From Streptomyces lasiicapitis (GTDB taxonomy: Bacteria > Actinomycetota > Actinomycetes > Streptomycetales > Streptomycetaceae), in the NCBI RefSeq assembly GCF_014646335.1, contig NZ_BMNG01000008.1, forward strand, positions 264,833 through 328,832: a stretch of DNA of 64,000 nt. The letters run 5' to 3'. Shown piece by piece: positions 7,524 through 16,089 of the stretch (its first letter is position 1; every line of letters starts with the position of its first letter). Below the pieces are notes generated by a model. It saw only the letters and a program-made list of their open reading frames with translations, searched no databases and was not told the origin of the DNA. The translations under genes and the position numbers were made by a program.

Positions 7524-9536
7524 GTGACGCAGCAGAGCGGGCAAGGCGCTGCTTCCTCCGACCCGCAGCAACCCGCGGCGCGGCACGCGCACGAGGGCAT
7601 CGTGCTGCCGGCGGACGGCAGCGAGCCCCTGATGCCGGGCACCACCGGCGACCACGCCGCCCCGCCCGTGGGCAGCCCCTGGGGCGACCCCTGGGGCCCG
7701 GAGCCGACGTCGCCCGCGCCGGGCGCGGGGGCGGCCTGGGACACCCCGCAGCAGCAGCCGGGCGGGCCCTACCAGGCTCCCGCGGCACCCTCTTCCGGAG
7801 CCGGGATGCCGCTGCCTCCCGAGGGGACACCGCTGCCGCCCGCGGCGCCGCCCGGGGCGTACGGGACACAGGGGATGGCACTGCCGCCCGAGGGGGCGGG
7901 GCAGGGGTACGACGCCCCGATGCCGGGGCAGGGCCAGGGGCAGATACCCGGTCACGGCCCCATACCCGCCGAGGGTCACTACATGCCGCCGCACGGCCAG
8001 GAGCTCCCCGGCGCCTCGTACGGCGGGACGAACGCCGCGTATGGCGGCGGGGCCGCTTCGTACGGCGGCAACGAAGCGTCGTACGCACAGAACAGCGGCA
8101 GCGAAGCCTCGTACGGGCAGAGCAACGCCAACGCCGCGGCGTACGGCCAGAGCGGCGGCAGCAACGACGCCGCGTACGGCCGGAGCGGCAGCCCCGACGT
8201 CTCCTACGGCGGCGCGCACGCCTCCGCCCCGCTGCCGCCCGCAGCGCAGAGCATGCCGCTGCCGCCCGCCGGACACCTCCCGTCGGCAGGACAGCACGAC
8301 CCCGCGTACGGGGGGCCGCAGCCCGGCACCGGGCAGCACGCGGGCCCGGCGCACGGCGGCCACCACGGCGCCCAGCCGGGGCAGCCCGGCACCGCGTACC
8401 CCGCCGGGAACGCCGGGAACGCCGGGAACGGCGGCGGTCGGCACGCGGCCGCGCCCGTCGGGGCCGACGCCGAGGCCACCCAGTTCATCGCGCCGGTGCC
8501 CCCCGCCGCGCCGGGCGCACTCCCGCCCGAGATGCCTGCTGTGTCCGCTACGTCCGCCATGCCCGACGGCGGCGCCACCCAGTTCCTGGGCCGCGCGCAG
8601 GACGTCGTACCGAGTGCCGCGGCCCCGGACGACAACGCGCCCACCCAGTTCATCGCGCCCGTCACCGACGGCGCCAACCCCGCGGCCCCGCACGCCGCCG
8701 CCGCGTACGGAGTGCGCCCCGGCGCCCCCGAGGACCGGCAGCCGCCCGCGGAGTTCGACAGCCTCTTCCGCCGGGAGCCGGAGCCCGACGAGGGCCCCGC
8801 GTCGACCCAGCAGATGCCCCGCTTCCAGGCGCCCGCGCCCACCCCCGCGTACGAGCCGCAGCCCGAGCCCGAGCGGCAGAGCCGTGGGCGCGGCGGGCGC
8901 GGCGGCGGATCCAAGATGCCGCTCCTCGCCGCCGTCGGCGTCGGCATCGCCGTGCTCGGCGTCGGCGCGGGCGCGCTGCTCAGCGGCGGGGGCGGCGACG
9001 ACGACAAGAAGGACGACAACCAGCCCCTCGCCGCGACCGCCCCGGCCGAGGACGACGACAAGCCGTCACCGACCCCCGACCCCGCCAAGAAGCAGGCGGT
9101 CGCGCTCGACAAGCTCCTCGCGGACAGCAACGACAGCCGCGAGTCGGTGATCGGCGCCGTACGCGACGTGGGCGGGTGCAAGAACCTGAAGCAGGCCGCC
9201 ACCGACCTGCGGGCCGCCGCCGAGCAGCGCAACGGCCTCGTCGGCAGGCTCTCCGGCCTGACCGTCGACGAGCTGCCCAAGCACGCGCAGCTGACCGCCG
9301 CGCTCAACAAGGCCTGGAAGGCGTCCGCGTCGGCCGACAACCACTACGCCGCGTGGGCCGGCCAGGTCGCGGGCAAGAAGGGCTGCCGCAAGGGCCACGC
9401 CCGGCAGACCAACCACTCGGCCGCCGGCAACCGCGCGAGCGGCGAGGCGACCCAGGCCAAGCAGCAGGCGGCGACCCTGTGGAACGCGATCGCGCAGCAG
9501 CACGGGCTGACCAAGCGGGTCAAGACGCAGCTGTAG
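7524..9536 (+). CDS. Low-complexity single-pass membrane protein with SYG and TQF motifs
   Basis: The GTG at 7524 follows AGGAG by 5 bases; the frame is open 14 codons further left but without a ribosome site. The 670-residue protein has a long disordered N-terminal region rich in Pro, Gly and Gln. About residues 160-230 hold repeated (A/S)YG(G/Q) units. Motifs of the form ATQF or PTQF occur several times after that. A single hydrophobic span (MPLLAAVGVGIAVLGVGAGA) lies near residue 470, followed by an Asp/Lys-rich stalk and a helical C-terminal domain of about 170 residues. I do not recognise a family. The topology suggests an extracytoplasmic C-terminal domain. Confidence 0.8.
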   Translation: MTQQSGQGAASSDPQQPAARHAHEGIVLPADGSEPLMPGTTGDHAAPPVGSPWGDPWGPEPTSPAPGAGAAWDTPQQQPGGPYQAPAAPSSGAGMPLPPEGTPLPPAAPPGAYGTQGMALPPEGAGQGYDAPMPGQGQGQIPGHGPIPAEGHYMPPHGQELPGASYGGTNAAYGGGAASYGGNEASYAQNSGSEASYGQSNANAAAYGQSGGSNDAAYGRSGSPDVSYGGAHASAPLPPAAQSMPLPPAGHLPSAGQHDPAYGGPQPGTGQHAGPAHGGHHGAQPGQPGTAYPAGNAGNAGNGGGRHAAAPVGADAEATQFIAPVPPAAPGALPPEMPAVSATSAMPDGGATQFLGRAQDVVPSAAAPDDNAPTQFIAPVTDGANPAAPHAAAAYGVRPGAPEDRQPPAEFDSLFRREPEPDEGPASTQQMPRFQAPAPTPAYEPQPEPERQSRGRGGRGGGSKMPLLAAVGVGIAVLGVGAGALLSGGGGDDDKKDDNQPLAATAPAEDDDKPSPTPDPAKKQAVALDKLLADSNDSRESVIGAVRDVGGCKNLKQAATDLRAAAEQRNGLVGRLSGLTVDELPKHAQLTAALNKAWKASASADNHYAAWAGQVAGKKGCRKGHARQTNHSAAGNRASGEATQAKQQAATLWNAIAQQHGLTKRVKTQL

Positions 9537-9566
9537 GTGTGGACGGTGGATGCGGGGGACGTGGGG

Positions 9567-10958
9567 TCAGCGGGCGGATTCCAGGGTCTTCGCCACGTTC
9601 ACGAACGCCTTGCGGGCCAGCACGAGACGGCCGTCCCGCACCACCTGGAAGGTGACGTCGGCGTTGATCAGGCGCGGGTAGTCGCCCGCGGCGAGCATGT
9701 CCTCGAAGCGCCAGCTCAGCATCGGCGTGAGCCCTCCGGTGTCCACGCGCAGCCCTTCGTTGAGGGTGCGACGCAGCGCGCCGGGGGTGACGTCGTCGCC
9801 GTTCAGGGACTCGACGGCCTGCTGGAGCACGGTGAACGCGATCCAGGTGGTCTGTACGCCCGCGTCCGCCGCGTCGACCCGGTTGTCGCCGAAGGCCTGC
9901 TCGCGGATGACCTCGCGCATCTTCGACCAGCGCTTGTCGCTGCCGTCCGGGTACCAGCCGGTGACGTACGCGCCTTCGTAGACGCCGTCGGCGCCGCCCG
10001 TGCGGTCGATGAGGGACTGGTCGACGCTGCCGAGCACGGAGGCGGTGCGCACGTCCGGGTAGGTGTCCTCGGTGCGGCGGAACGAGTCGAAGAAGGTGTC
10101 CGTGCGGGAGCCGAGGGCGGCGGCGACGCAGCCTTCCTTGCCGCCGGAGGCCGATCCGGAGGCCGAGCCAGAAGCAGATCCGGAGGACGATGCCGGGGTG
10201 CCGCCCGCGCCCTTGCCGTCGGACGCCCGGTCCAGGGCCTCCTCGGCCTGCGTCGTGTAGTCCGTGGCGTCCTCGGGGGCCCGGATGTCGGCGGACGCCG
10301 AGTTGTGGCCCTGGGCGAGGCCCGAGTCGAGCAGCTTGGAGAGGTTGTCGCCCGCGATGGTGTCGGGGCGCACCAGCGAGACGCGGTCGCAGACACCGGC
10401 GAGCTGCCGCCCGTTGCCCGCGATCAGCGCGGGCTGCCCGCCGTTGACGGGGTACGACAGCGGGCTCGAGAACTCCTCGTCGCTGAGCCCGTAGCCGCCT
10501 ATGTACGGGATGCCGGCCGACTCCAGGGGTGCCATGAAGGCGCGGCCGTGCTGGCTGTAGGAGCCGACGACGGCCGCGACGCCCTCGTCGACGGCCTCGG
10601 TGGCGCAGTTGCCCGCGCCGACCGGGTCGTTGCGCTCGTTGCAGGTGATGACTTCGAGCTTGCGGCCGTCGAGGCCGCCGTTGGCGTTGACCCAGCGGGC
10701 GTACGCCTTGGCCATCGCGGGCATGCCGGGCTTGTTGGTCGCTTTGGTGTGCTCCGGGGCCCACGTCATGACCTTGACGGGGTCATCCTCGGAACCCCCC
10801 GTGGTACCGGGGATGACCCCGCAGCCGACGGCCAGGGACGCACACGCCGTCACCGCCGCGGCGCTGAGCAGCACTCTTCGCGCTCTGGGCGCGGTCTCGG
10901 CGGGACGGGGAGGGAAGACGCGTCGCAAGGCGGTCATGAACACGCACGATTCCGTCAT
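9567..10958 (-). CDS. Branched-chain-type ABC substrate-binding lipoprotein
   Basis: This 463-residue protein starts with a signal peptide that ends in the lipobox LAVGC, so it should be a membrane-anchored lipoprotein. The body has the periplasmic-binding-protein fold of the Leu/Ile/Val type, including MAKAYARWVNANGGLDGRKL early and VYEGAYVTGWYPDGSD late. A Ser/Gly/Ala-rich insert (ASGSASGSASG) interrupts the middle. No permease or ATPase gene is adjacent, so it may be an orphan sensor or receptor. The start is either ATG 10958 or ATG 10937; neither has a strong ribosome site. Confidence 0.82.
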   Translation of the reverse strand: MTESCVFMTALRRVFPPRPAETAPRARRVLLSAAAVTACASLAVGCGVIPGTTGGSEDDPVKVMTWAPEHTKATNKPGMPAMAKAYARWVNANGGLDGRKLEVITCNERNDPVGAGNCATEAVDEGVAAVVGSYSQHGRAFMAPLESAGIPYIGGYGLSDEEFSSPLSYPVNGGQPALIAGNGRQLAGVCDRVSLVRPDTIAGDNLSKLLDSGLAQGHNSASADIRAPEDATDYTTQAEEALDRASDGKGAGGTPASSSGSASGSASGSASGGKEGCVAAALGSRTDTFFDSFRRTEDTYPDVRTASVLGSVDQSLIDRTGGADGVYEGAYVTGWYPDGSDKRWSKMREVIREQAFGDNRVDAADAGVQTTWIAFTVLQQAVESLNGDDVTPGALRRTLNEGLRVDTGGLTPMLSWRFEDMLAAGDYPRLINADVTFQVVRDGRLVLARKAFVNVAKTLESAR

Positions 10959-11055
10959 CCGGCCAACCTGGGAGTGACGCGCACCCAACGGTTGGTGACC
11001 AAGGCGTGAACTGGTGGGGCCGTAAACGCGTGGGGGATGTGGGAACGTACGATCG

Positions 11056-11556
11056 ATGACCGTGCAAGGAACGGAGAGGTCTTCCCGTCGCGGCCGTCGG
11101 TCGACGACCATAGGCGGCATGCCAACCAACGACATGCCGTGGTGGCGCTGGCGCAGCAATGTGCGCTCGGCGCTGCACATGCTCTCGGATCCGGTCTTCC
11201 AGCGGGAGTGCTGGCTCGCGGGGCGCGAGGAGTACGGGGACGTCACCGACGCCGTGTACCGCCTCGTCGAGGACACCTGGCTGGACAACTGGTCGGCGGA
11301 GAAATACGTCGGGACGATATTCCGGGACGCGCAGGAGGCGGCGCTCGTCGACGCCGCGGTGCTGCGGGTGCTGCGGATCATGCACGAGGCCGGTCCCGAC
11401 GCGGCGGTGTCCGTGTATCTGGACCACCCCGGCTGGCCGGACGCGGTGCGGGCGGCGCGGGACGCGCACGTCGCCCTCGCGGCGGCGGACGGGGAGGATC
11501 CGGACGGGCCGCCGCGGACGCTCGAGGTGCTGCGGATTCTCACGCGGTCGGGCTGA
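11056..11556 (+). CDS. Conserved actinobacterial protein of unknown function (SCO4402-like)
   Basis: The protein has 166 residues from the first ATG, or 145 from ATG 11119 (MPTNDMPWWRW), which may be the true start because the first 21 residues are low-complexity. The core segment from WWRWRSNVRSALHMLSDP to LDNWSAEKYVGTIFRD is one I recall as strongly conserved among streptomycetes with no assigned function. There is no signal peptide or membrane span. It is 52 bases upstream of purU on the same strand and may be co-transcribed. Confidence 0.75.
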   Translation: MTVQGTERSSRRGRRSTTIGGMPTNDMPWWRWRSNVRSALHMLSDPVFQRECWLAGREEYGDVTDAVYRLVEDTWLDNWSAEKYVGTIFRDAQEAALVDAAVLRVLRIMHEAGPDAAVSVYLDHPGWPDAVRAARDAHVALAAADGEDPDGPPRTLEVLRILTRSG

Positions 11557-11608
11557 GGGGCCTTCGGCGGAGGTCTGGGCGGGGTCCTGCGTATGGGACC
11601 CTGGGCGG

Positions 11609-12493
11609 ATGAATGAGCAGTCCGCCGTCGTCAGTGACCAGCGCGCCGAGCAGTACGTCCTCACTCTCTCCTGCCCGGACAAACAGGGCATCGTGCACGC
11701 CGTGTCGAGCTACCTCTTCATGACCGGCTGCAACATCGAGGACAGCCAGCAGTTCGGCGACCACGACACCGGACTCTTCTTCATGCGGGTGCACTTCTCG
11801 GCCGAGGCGCCGGTGACCCTCGACAAGCTGCGCGCGAGCTTCGCGGCCATCGGTGACTCCTTCCAGATGGACTGGCAGCTCCACCGGGCCGAGGACAAGA
11901 TGCGCATCGTCCTGCTCGTGTCGAAGTTCGGCCACTGCCTGAACGACCTGCTCTTCCGCTCGCGCATCGGCGCGCTGCCGGTGGAGATCGCCGCCGTCGT
12001 CTCCAACCACACGGACTTCGCCGAGCTGGCGGCCTCGTACGACGTTCCCTTCCACCACATTCCGGTGACGCGGGACACCAAGGCCGAGGCGGAGGCGCGC
12101 CTTCTTGAGCTGGTGCGGGAGGAGAACGTCGAGCTGGTCGTGCTCGCCCGGTACATGCAGGTGCTCTCCGACGACCTGTGCAAGGCGCTGAGCGGGCGGA
12201 TCATCAACATCCACCACTCGTTCCTGCCCAGCTTCAAGGGCGCGCGGCCCTACCACCAGGCGCACGCGCGCGGTGTGAAGCTGATCGGTGCGACCGCGCA
12301 CTATGTGACCGCCGAGCTCGACGAGGGGCCGATCATCGAGCAGGAGGTCGAGCGGGTGGGCCACGGGGTGACCCCCGACCAGTTGGTCGCCGTCGGCCGG
12401 GACGTGGAGTGCCAGGCGCTGGCGCGAGCCGTGAAGTGGCACGCCGAGCACCGCATCCTCCTGAACGGCCACCGCACCGTGGTCTTCGCCTGA
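11609..12493 (+). CDS. purU: Formyltetrahydrofolate deformylase
   Basis: PurU hydrolyses 10-formyltetrahydrofolate to formate and tetrahydrofolate and so balances one-carbon pools. The 294-residue protein has an N-terminal ACT domain (about 16-95, beginning YVLTLSCPDKQGIVHAVS) and a C-terminal formyltransferase-like domain. Catalytic-region motifs INIHHSFLPSFKGA and the later Asp in AELDEGPIIEQ are intact. Length is normal for the family. ATG 11609 fits the usual PurU N-terminus; the frame is open upstream but overlaps the previous gene. Confidence 0.95.
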   Translation: MNEQSAVVSDQRAEQYVLTLSCPDKQGIVHAVSSYLFMTGCNIEDSQQFGDHDTGLFFMRVHFSAEAPVTLDKLRASFAAIGDSFQMDWQLHRAEDKMRIVLLVSKFGHCLNDLLFRSRIGALPVEIAAVVSNHTDFAELAASYDVPFHHIPVTRDTKAEAEARLLELVREENVELVVLARYMQVLSDDLCKALSGRIINIHHSFLPSFKGARPYHQAHARGVKLIGATAHYVTAELDEGPIIEQEVERVGHGVTPDQLVAVGRDVECQALARAVKWHAEHRILLNGHRTVVFA

Positions 12494-12545
12494 CCGTCTG
12501 CCTCGTGGTGCCTCGCGGTGGGCGGGGCCCGAGGCCCAGGGCGCC

Positions 12546-14012
12546 CTACAGCCTGCTCAGGGACGCCGCGGCGAACAGCACGTCGCGGATCGCCTCGCGG
12601 TCTCCCATCTGGCCGGCCGCCGCCTCCTCGGGGGCGACGTGGCCCGCCGCGAGGCGACAGAACTCGACGCCGTCAAGCGCGATGTGCGCGACCTCGCACT
12701 CGGCGGAGCCGCTCGCCCCGGGCGAGTCCAGCGGGATGAACCACTCGCCGCCCCCGACGCCCTCGACCTCGAGGCGCAGACTCCGCCCCGGCGAGCCCGC
12801 GGCGACCAGCTCCCGCGACGGCGCCGCCCGCCCGGCACGCCGCCGCTCCGCGAGCGTCCCCGGCAGCATCCGTGCCGCCAGGTCGATCATGTGGTGCAGA
12901 TGCCGGGGCGAGGGCGGTTCGTACGGGTAGTCCACGGCGTCGGCGATGTCCTCGGCGTGGATCCAGCACTCGAAGGCGCGCTCCACCATCGAGTCCCGCA
13001 GGGGCAGTTCGATGCTGGGGCCGTCCTCGCCGGGAGGGTGCCCCGCGGCCACCCCGTACCCCACGGCGAGCCGCCCCGAGCCGCCGCCCGCGAACGACAC
13101 CGTCCGGATCAGCTCGTGCGTCTGGTCGCGCCAGGGGCCGCGTACGGCACGGGTCGGCGGGAAGTGCGACGCCCGCCAGTACGCCTCCGTGCGCCGGGTC
13201 GGGTCGGGCACCCGTGGTGCCTCCTCGCCGAGCGGGTCCTCCAGGCCGAGCGCGGTCCCGACCAGGCCGTCGACGGCCAGCAGGTGTGCGATCACCCCGG
13301 CGACCGTCGTCTTGCGGCTTATCGGCCCGTCGTCCGCGAACCACCGCAGCCGTACGGGCGCGTGCCACTCGGAGTCCCCGATGTCCTGGAGCAGGGCGTC
13401 GAGCCGCGCCGTCTCGGCGTCGTACGGAGCGGCCCACTCCGGCAGCGGGATGCGGGGCGGGCGCCGCCCCAGGCAGCTCTCCAGGACGCGGGTGCGCAGG
13501 CCCGGGTCGAGGTCGAGGCTCTCCTCGGGGTGCAGCAGCCCGACCGCCTCGCGCAGCCGCAGCGCCTCCTCGGCGCACGGCCCGCACGTCCCCAGATGCT
13601 CCTCGACGGCGATCGACTCCCGCGCCGAGCAGGCGGCGAGCGCCCAGGCCCCGAGCAAAGACTTCAACACCCGATGATCAAGCCCCTCACCCCCCGGTGC
13701 AGCTCCACCACTTTCCGACTCCGCCCCCGCGTCGGGTGCCGCCCCTGAGCCGGGAGCAGCCTCCGCGCCGGCCGCAGCCGTACCCCCGGCACGCGGCTCC
13801 TCCACCCCTGCCGAAGGCGACGGCACCTCCGGCGAAGGCACCTCCGGCAGCGGCTCCCCGCCGTCCTCCACCGACACCCGCGGCGCGGGTATCCGCGGCA
13901 CCCCGCCCCCGCCGGGCAGCCCCTGCCCGGCCCCGGGTCCGGGGCCCGTCCCGTCCCCCAAAGGCCCACGGCCAGTCTCGTCGTGCGGGTCCGGCTGCTC
14001 CGGGCTGTTCAC
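12546..14012 (-). CDS. Zinc-finger anti-sigma-like protein fused to a maleylpyruvate isomerase-type domain
   Basis: The GTG at 14012 overlaps the stop of the sigma-factor gene by 4 bases. The 488-residue protein begins with about 100 disordered Pro/Gly-rich residues. It then has a zf-HC2 motif (H-x3-C-x2-C in EEHLGTCGPC), as in ZAS anti-sigma factors. The C-terminal 260 residues look like the mycothiol-dependent maleylpyruvate isomerase N-domain (MDMPI/DinB fold). The segment KTTVAGVIAHLLAVDGLVG and the later WIHAEDIADAV support this. The likely role is to bind and inhibit the adjacent sigma factor and release it on a thiol or metabolic signal; the second half is inference. Confidence 0.8.
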   Translation of the reverse strand: MNSPEQPDPHDETGRGPLGDGTGPGPGAGQGLPGGGGVPRIPAPRVSVEDGGEPLPEVPSPEVPSPSAGVEEPRAGGTAAAGAEAAPGSGAAPDAGAESESGGAAPGGEGLDHRVLKSLLGAWALAACSARESIAVEEHLGTCGPCAEEALRLREAVGLLHPEESLDLDPGLRTRVLESCLGRRPPRIPLPEWAAPYDAETARLDALLQDIGDSEWHAPVRLRWFADDGPISRKTTVAGVIAHLLAVDGLVGTALGLEDPLGEEAPRVPDPTRRTEAYWRASHFPPTRAVRGPWRDQTHELIRTVSFAGGGSGRLAVGYGVAAGHPPGEDGPSIELPLRDSMVERAFECWIHAEDIADAVDYPYEPPSPRHLHHMIDLAARMLPGTLAERRRAGRAAPSRELVAAGSPGRSLRLEVEGVGGGEWFIPLDSPGASGSAECEVAHIALDGVEFCRLAAGHVAPEEAAAGQMGDREAIRDVLFAAASLSRL

Positions 14013-14683
14013 AGTGCTCTCCCGTAGCCATGGGCGCCGGTGTCCGTGGGGTCTGTGGTGTCTTCGCCGGACGGGGCGGTGTCGTGGGCGGTGGAGAGGA
14101 GTTGCAGGCCGAGGCGGAGGCGGCGGCGGGCCTCGTCCTCGGTGACGCCCAGGTCGGCGGCCGTCTGGCGGTAGTCGCGGCGCTGGAAATAGGCCAGTTC
14201 GAGGGCGGCGCGCAGCGGGGCGGGCATGGCGGTGACGATGTAGTCCGCGCGGGCGGCGGCGGAGGCGCGGCGGACCTTGCGCTCCAGGTCCTCCGTGGTG
14301 CCCTCGCCGCCCCGGGCGAGCGCGGCCGACTCGGTCTGCCGCAGCCGCCGCACCGCCTGCTCGTGCGCCAGCGTGGCGATCCACGAGCGCAGCGGACCCT
14401 GCTTGGGGTCATACGCCTCGGGGTTCTCCCAGACATGCGAGAAGACCTCGCGCGTGATGCGGTCGGCCGCCGCCACGTCCCCCAGGACGCGATACGCGAG
14501 GCCGTGCACCAGCGAGGCGAAGTGGTCGTACAGCTCGCCCAGGGCGGCTGCCTCCCCGTGCGCCAGGCGCTGCTGCATGCGGCGGTCCCAGCGACGCGGC
14601 GCGTCCTTCGGCATGCGGCCCCCTCGATCGCTCGCCGTCCTCACCATCACCGTTGCTTCGAATGTAGTCGGCGCCACTGACAC
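14009..14683 (-). CDS. ECF-type RNA polymerase sigma factor
   Basis: The 224-residue protein contains sigma region 2 (LAYRVLGDVAAADRITREVF, then W-E-N-P with PLRSWIATLAHEQAVRRLR). It also has a region 4 helix-turn-helix (MPAPLRAALELAYFQRRDY, then QTAADLGVTEDEARRRL). Region 2 is somewhat divergent (ADRIT instead of AEDLV). It is first in a two-gene operon with its candidate anti-sigma protein, with a 4-base stop/start overlap. The start may be the ATG at 14683 or the in-frame ATG about 12 codons downstream. The target promoter is unknown. Confidence 0.88.
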   Translation of the reverse strand: MSVAPTTFEATVMVRTASDRGGRMPKDAPRRWDRRMQQRLAHGEAAALGELYDHFASLVHGLAYRVLGDVAAADRITREVFSHVWENPEAYDPKQGPLRSWIATLAHEQAVRRLRQTESAALARGGEGTTEDLERKVRRASAAARADYIVTAMPAPLRAALELAYFQRRDYRQTAADLGVTEDEARRRLRLGLQLLSTAHDTAPSGEDTTDPTDTGAHGYGRAL

Positions 14684-14906
14684 CGCACCGCTCTTTCCCC
14701 GCGCTTTCCCGTTCTTTGCGGCAATGCGGGTCCGGGCGGGGCCGGGAATGATATTGAACCCGTTCCCGCCGCCTACCCGCCGCGTACCTCGTAAAGCCCG
14801 CTTCCGGGACGCATGGGGTCCTGGTGTTTCATGGAACCGCTGTGGGGCAGCCGCGAAAGAGGAACCGTAGGAGCTGCTTCCGGATCAGTGGACGAGGGGC
14901 TGGCGC

Positions 14907-15281
14907 GTGGCGTTGAAGGTGGCGGTGGGCGAGCAGGGCGACTGGGTCGTGCTGCGGGTGTCGGGAGAGATGGACCTCCTGGCGTCACCGGTGCTGCGCC
15001 AACGCGTCCACGACGCCGTGGCCGACGGCCGCCGCAGCCTGGTCCTCGACCTGTCCGACGTGTTCTTCTGCGATTCGAGCGGCGTCGGCGTACTCATCAC
15101 CACGCGCCGACTGATGCGCTCCTGCCGCGGCCGGCTGCGGCTGATCCTGCCCGCGCAGGGCGCGGTCGACGGCTCGCACGTGAACCGTGTGCTCGCCGCC
15201 CTCGGCGTACGACGCCTCTTCGAGGTGTATCCGGACGCGGAGTCGGCGGTCGACGACGCCGCCGCACCCCTGACCGCGTAG
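14907..15281 (+). CDS. STAS-domain anti-sigma factor antagonist
   Basis: The 124-residue protein is a single STAS domain of the SpoIIAA/RsbV/BldG type. It opens with VLRVSGEMDLLASPVLR and has the phosphorylation-site motif FFCDSSGVGVLITTRR, with Asp56-Ser57. Proteins of this type bind an HPK-type anti-sigma kinase when unphosphorylated and free a sigma factor. GTG 14907 is preceded by GAGGGG at 14894-14899. No cognate kinase is adjacent; the HATPase protein at 20351 is 5 kb away. It is divergent from the ECF sigma operon. Confidence 0.9.
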   Translation: MALKVAVGEQGDWVVLRVSGEMDLLASPVLRQRVHDAVADGRRSLVLDLSDVFFCDSSGVGVLITTRRLMRSCRGRLRLILPAQGAVDGSHVNRVLAALGVRRLFEVYPDAESAVDDAAAPLTA

Positions 15282-15390
15282 CGGAACCCCGCACGCCGGA
15301 CAAGATCGCCATGCTGATACAACCGTCCCGAGCGGATGCCGCCGTCGGCGTGCCCGCCGGGCCCGGAGTGCGTCCATGACACACCTTTGT

Positions 15391-15405
15391 CGCGGAATTT
15401 CCGCG
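15391..15405. promoter_or_regulatory. Perfect 15-base palindrome upstream of EF-hand gene
   Basis: CGCGGAA-T-TTCCGCG is a perfect inverted repeat in the 271-base gap between the STAS and EF-hand genes, 148 bases before the latter's ATG. It is a possible operator; it could equally be an isolated palindrome in GC-rich DNA. Confidence 0.25.
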
Positions 15406-15552
15406 GTCTTGGCACAGGCGTCGCTTTTCCGTCTCCTGGCGGCCGACGGCGTCGTACGCTCCTGAACAGATACCTGTAGGACGGCTCGTCCCGGCTCCGG
15501 CCGCGGCGGGCGGACCCCCCAACCGCATGAGAAGTGAGGCGGCCCGAAGACC

Positions 15553-16050
15553 ATGGACAGTGCCGAGTACGAACGCAGGATCGCGGCCCGTTTCGCCACC
15601 TTCGACCAGGACGGCAACGGCTACATCTCCCGTGAGGACTTCAGCACGGCGGCCAAGGCGCTGCTCGCGGAGTTCGACGTGACCGCACGGTCCGAGAAGG
15701 GCCAGGCCCTGTACATCGGGGCGGAGGCGTTCTGGCAGGGCATGGCGGGCATCGCGGACCGCGACGGGGACCAGCGGATCACCAAGGACGAGTTCGTCGG
15801 CGGCGCCGTGAAGCGGCTGCGCGACAACCCCGCCCGGTTCGCGGAGATCGCCCGGCCGTTCCTGCACGCGCTGATCGCCCTGGCGGACGGCGACGGCGAC
15901 GCCTCGGTCACCGCGGGCGAGGTGGAGCGGGTGCTCCGCGTCCTCGGCGTGCGGCAGGACGTCGCGGCGCAGGCCGCGGCGACGCTGGGCCCGGTCACCG
16001 AGGACCAGGTCGTCTCCGCCTTCGCGTCGTACTTCACGGTCCCCGAGTAG
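15553..16050 (+). CDS. EF-hand calcium-binding protein (calerythrin/CalA-like)
   Basis: This is a 165-residue soluble protein with three clear EF-hand loops. They are DQDGNGYISRED near residue 18, DRDGDQRITKDE near 73 and DGDGDASVTAGE near 112. A fourth, degenerate hand probably lies between the first two, as in calerythrin. Small four-hand proteins of this type buffer or sense calcium in Streptomyces, where calcium affects aerial growth. It is a single gene, followed by a convergent terminator. Confidence 0.9.
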   Translation: MDSAEYERRIAARFATFDQDGNGYISREDFSTAAKALLAEFDVTARSEKGQALYIGAEAFWQGMAGIADRDGDQRITKDEFVGGAVKRLRDNPARFAEIARPFLHALIALADGDGDASVTAGEVERVLRVLGVRQDVAAQAAATLGPVTEDQVVSAFASYFTVPE

Positions 16051-16061
16051 GACCGTCGCCA

Positions 16062-16081
16062 GTGGGCGCGACAGCGCCCAC
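16062..16081. terminator. Hairpin terminator between convergent genes
   Basis: GTGGGCGC, loop GACA, GCGCCCAC forms a perfect 8-base stem 11 bases after the EF-hand stop and just before the converging ligase stop at 16090. Confidence 0.6.
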
Positions 16082-16089
16082 CCCTCACG

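Noticed and set aside
5726..7744. A 672-codon open frame on the minus strand opposite the NsdA-like gene
   Set aside because: It has the reversed codon bias expected of a shadow, it overlaps two real plus-strand genes, and has no ribosome site or recognisable motif.
8016..8215. Assembly artefact from the SYG repeats
   Set aside because: The units vary in codons and spacing and the frame stays open through a membrane span and a C-terminal domain, so they look genuine.
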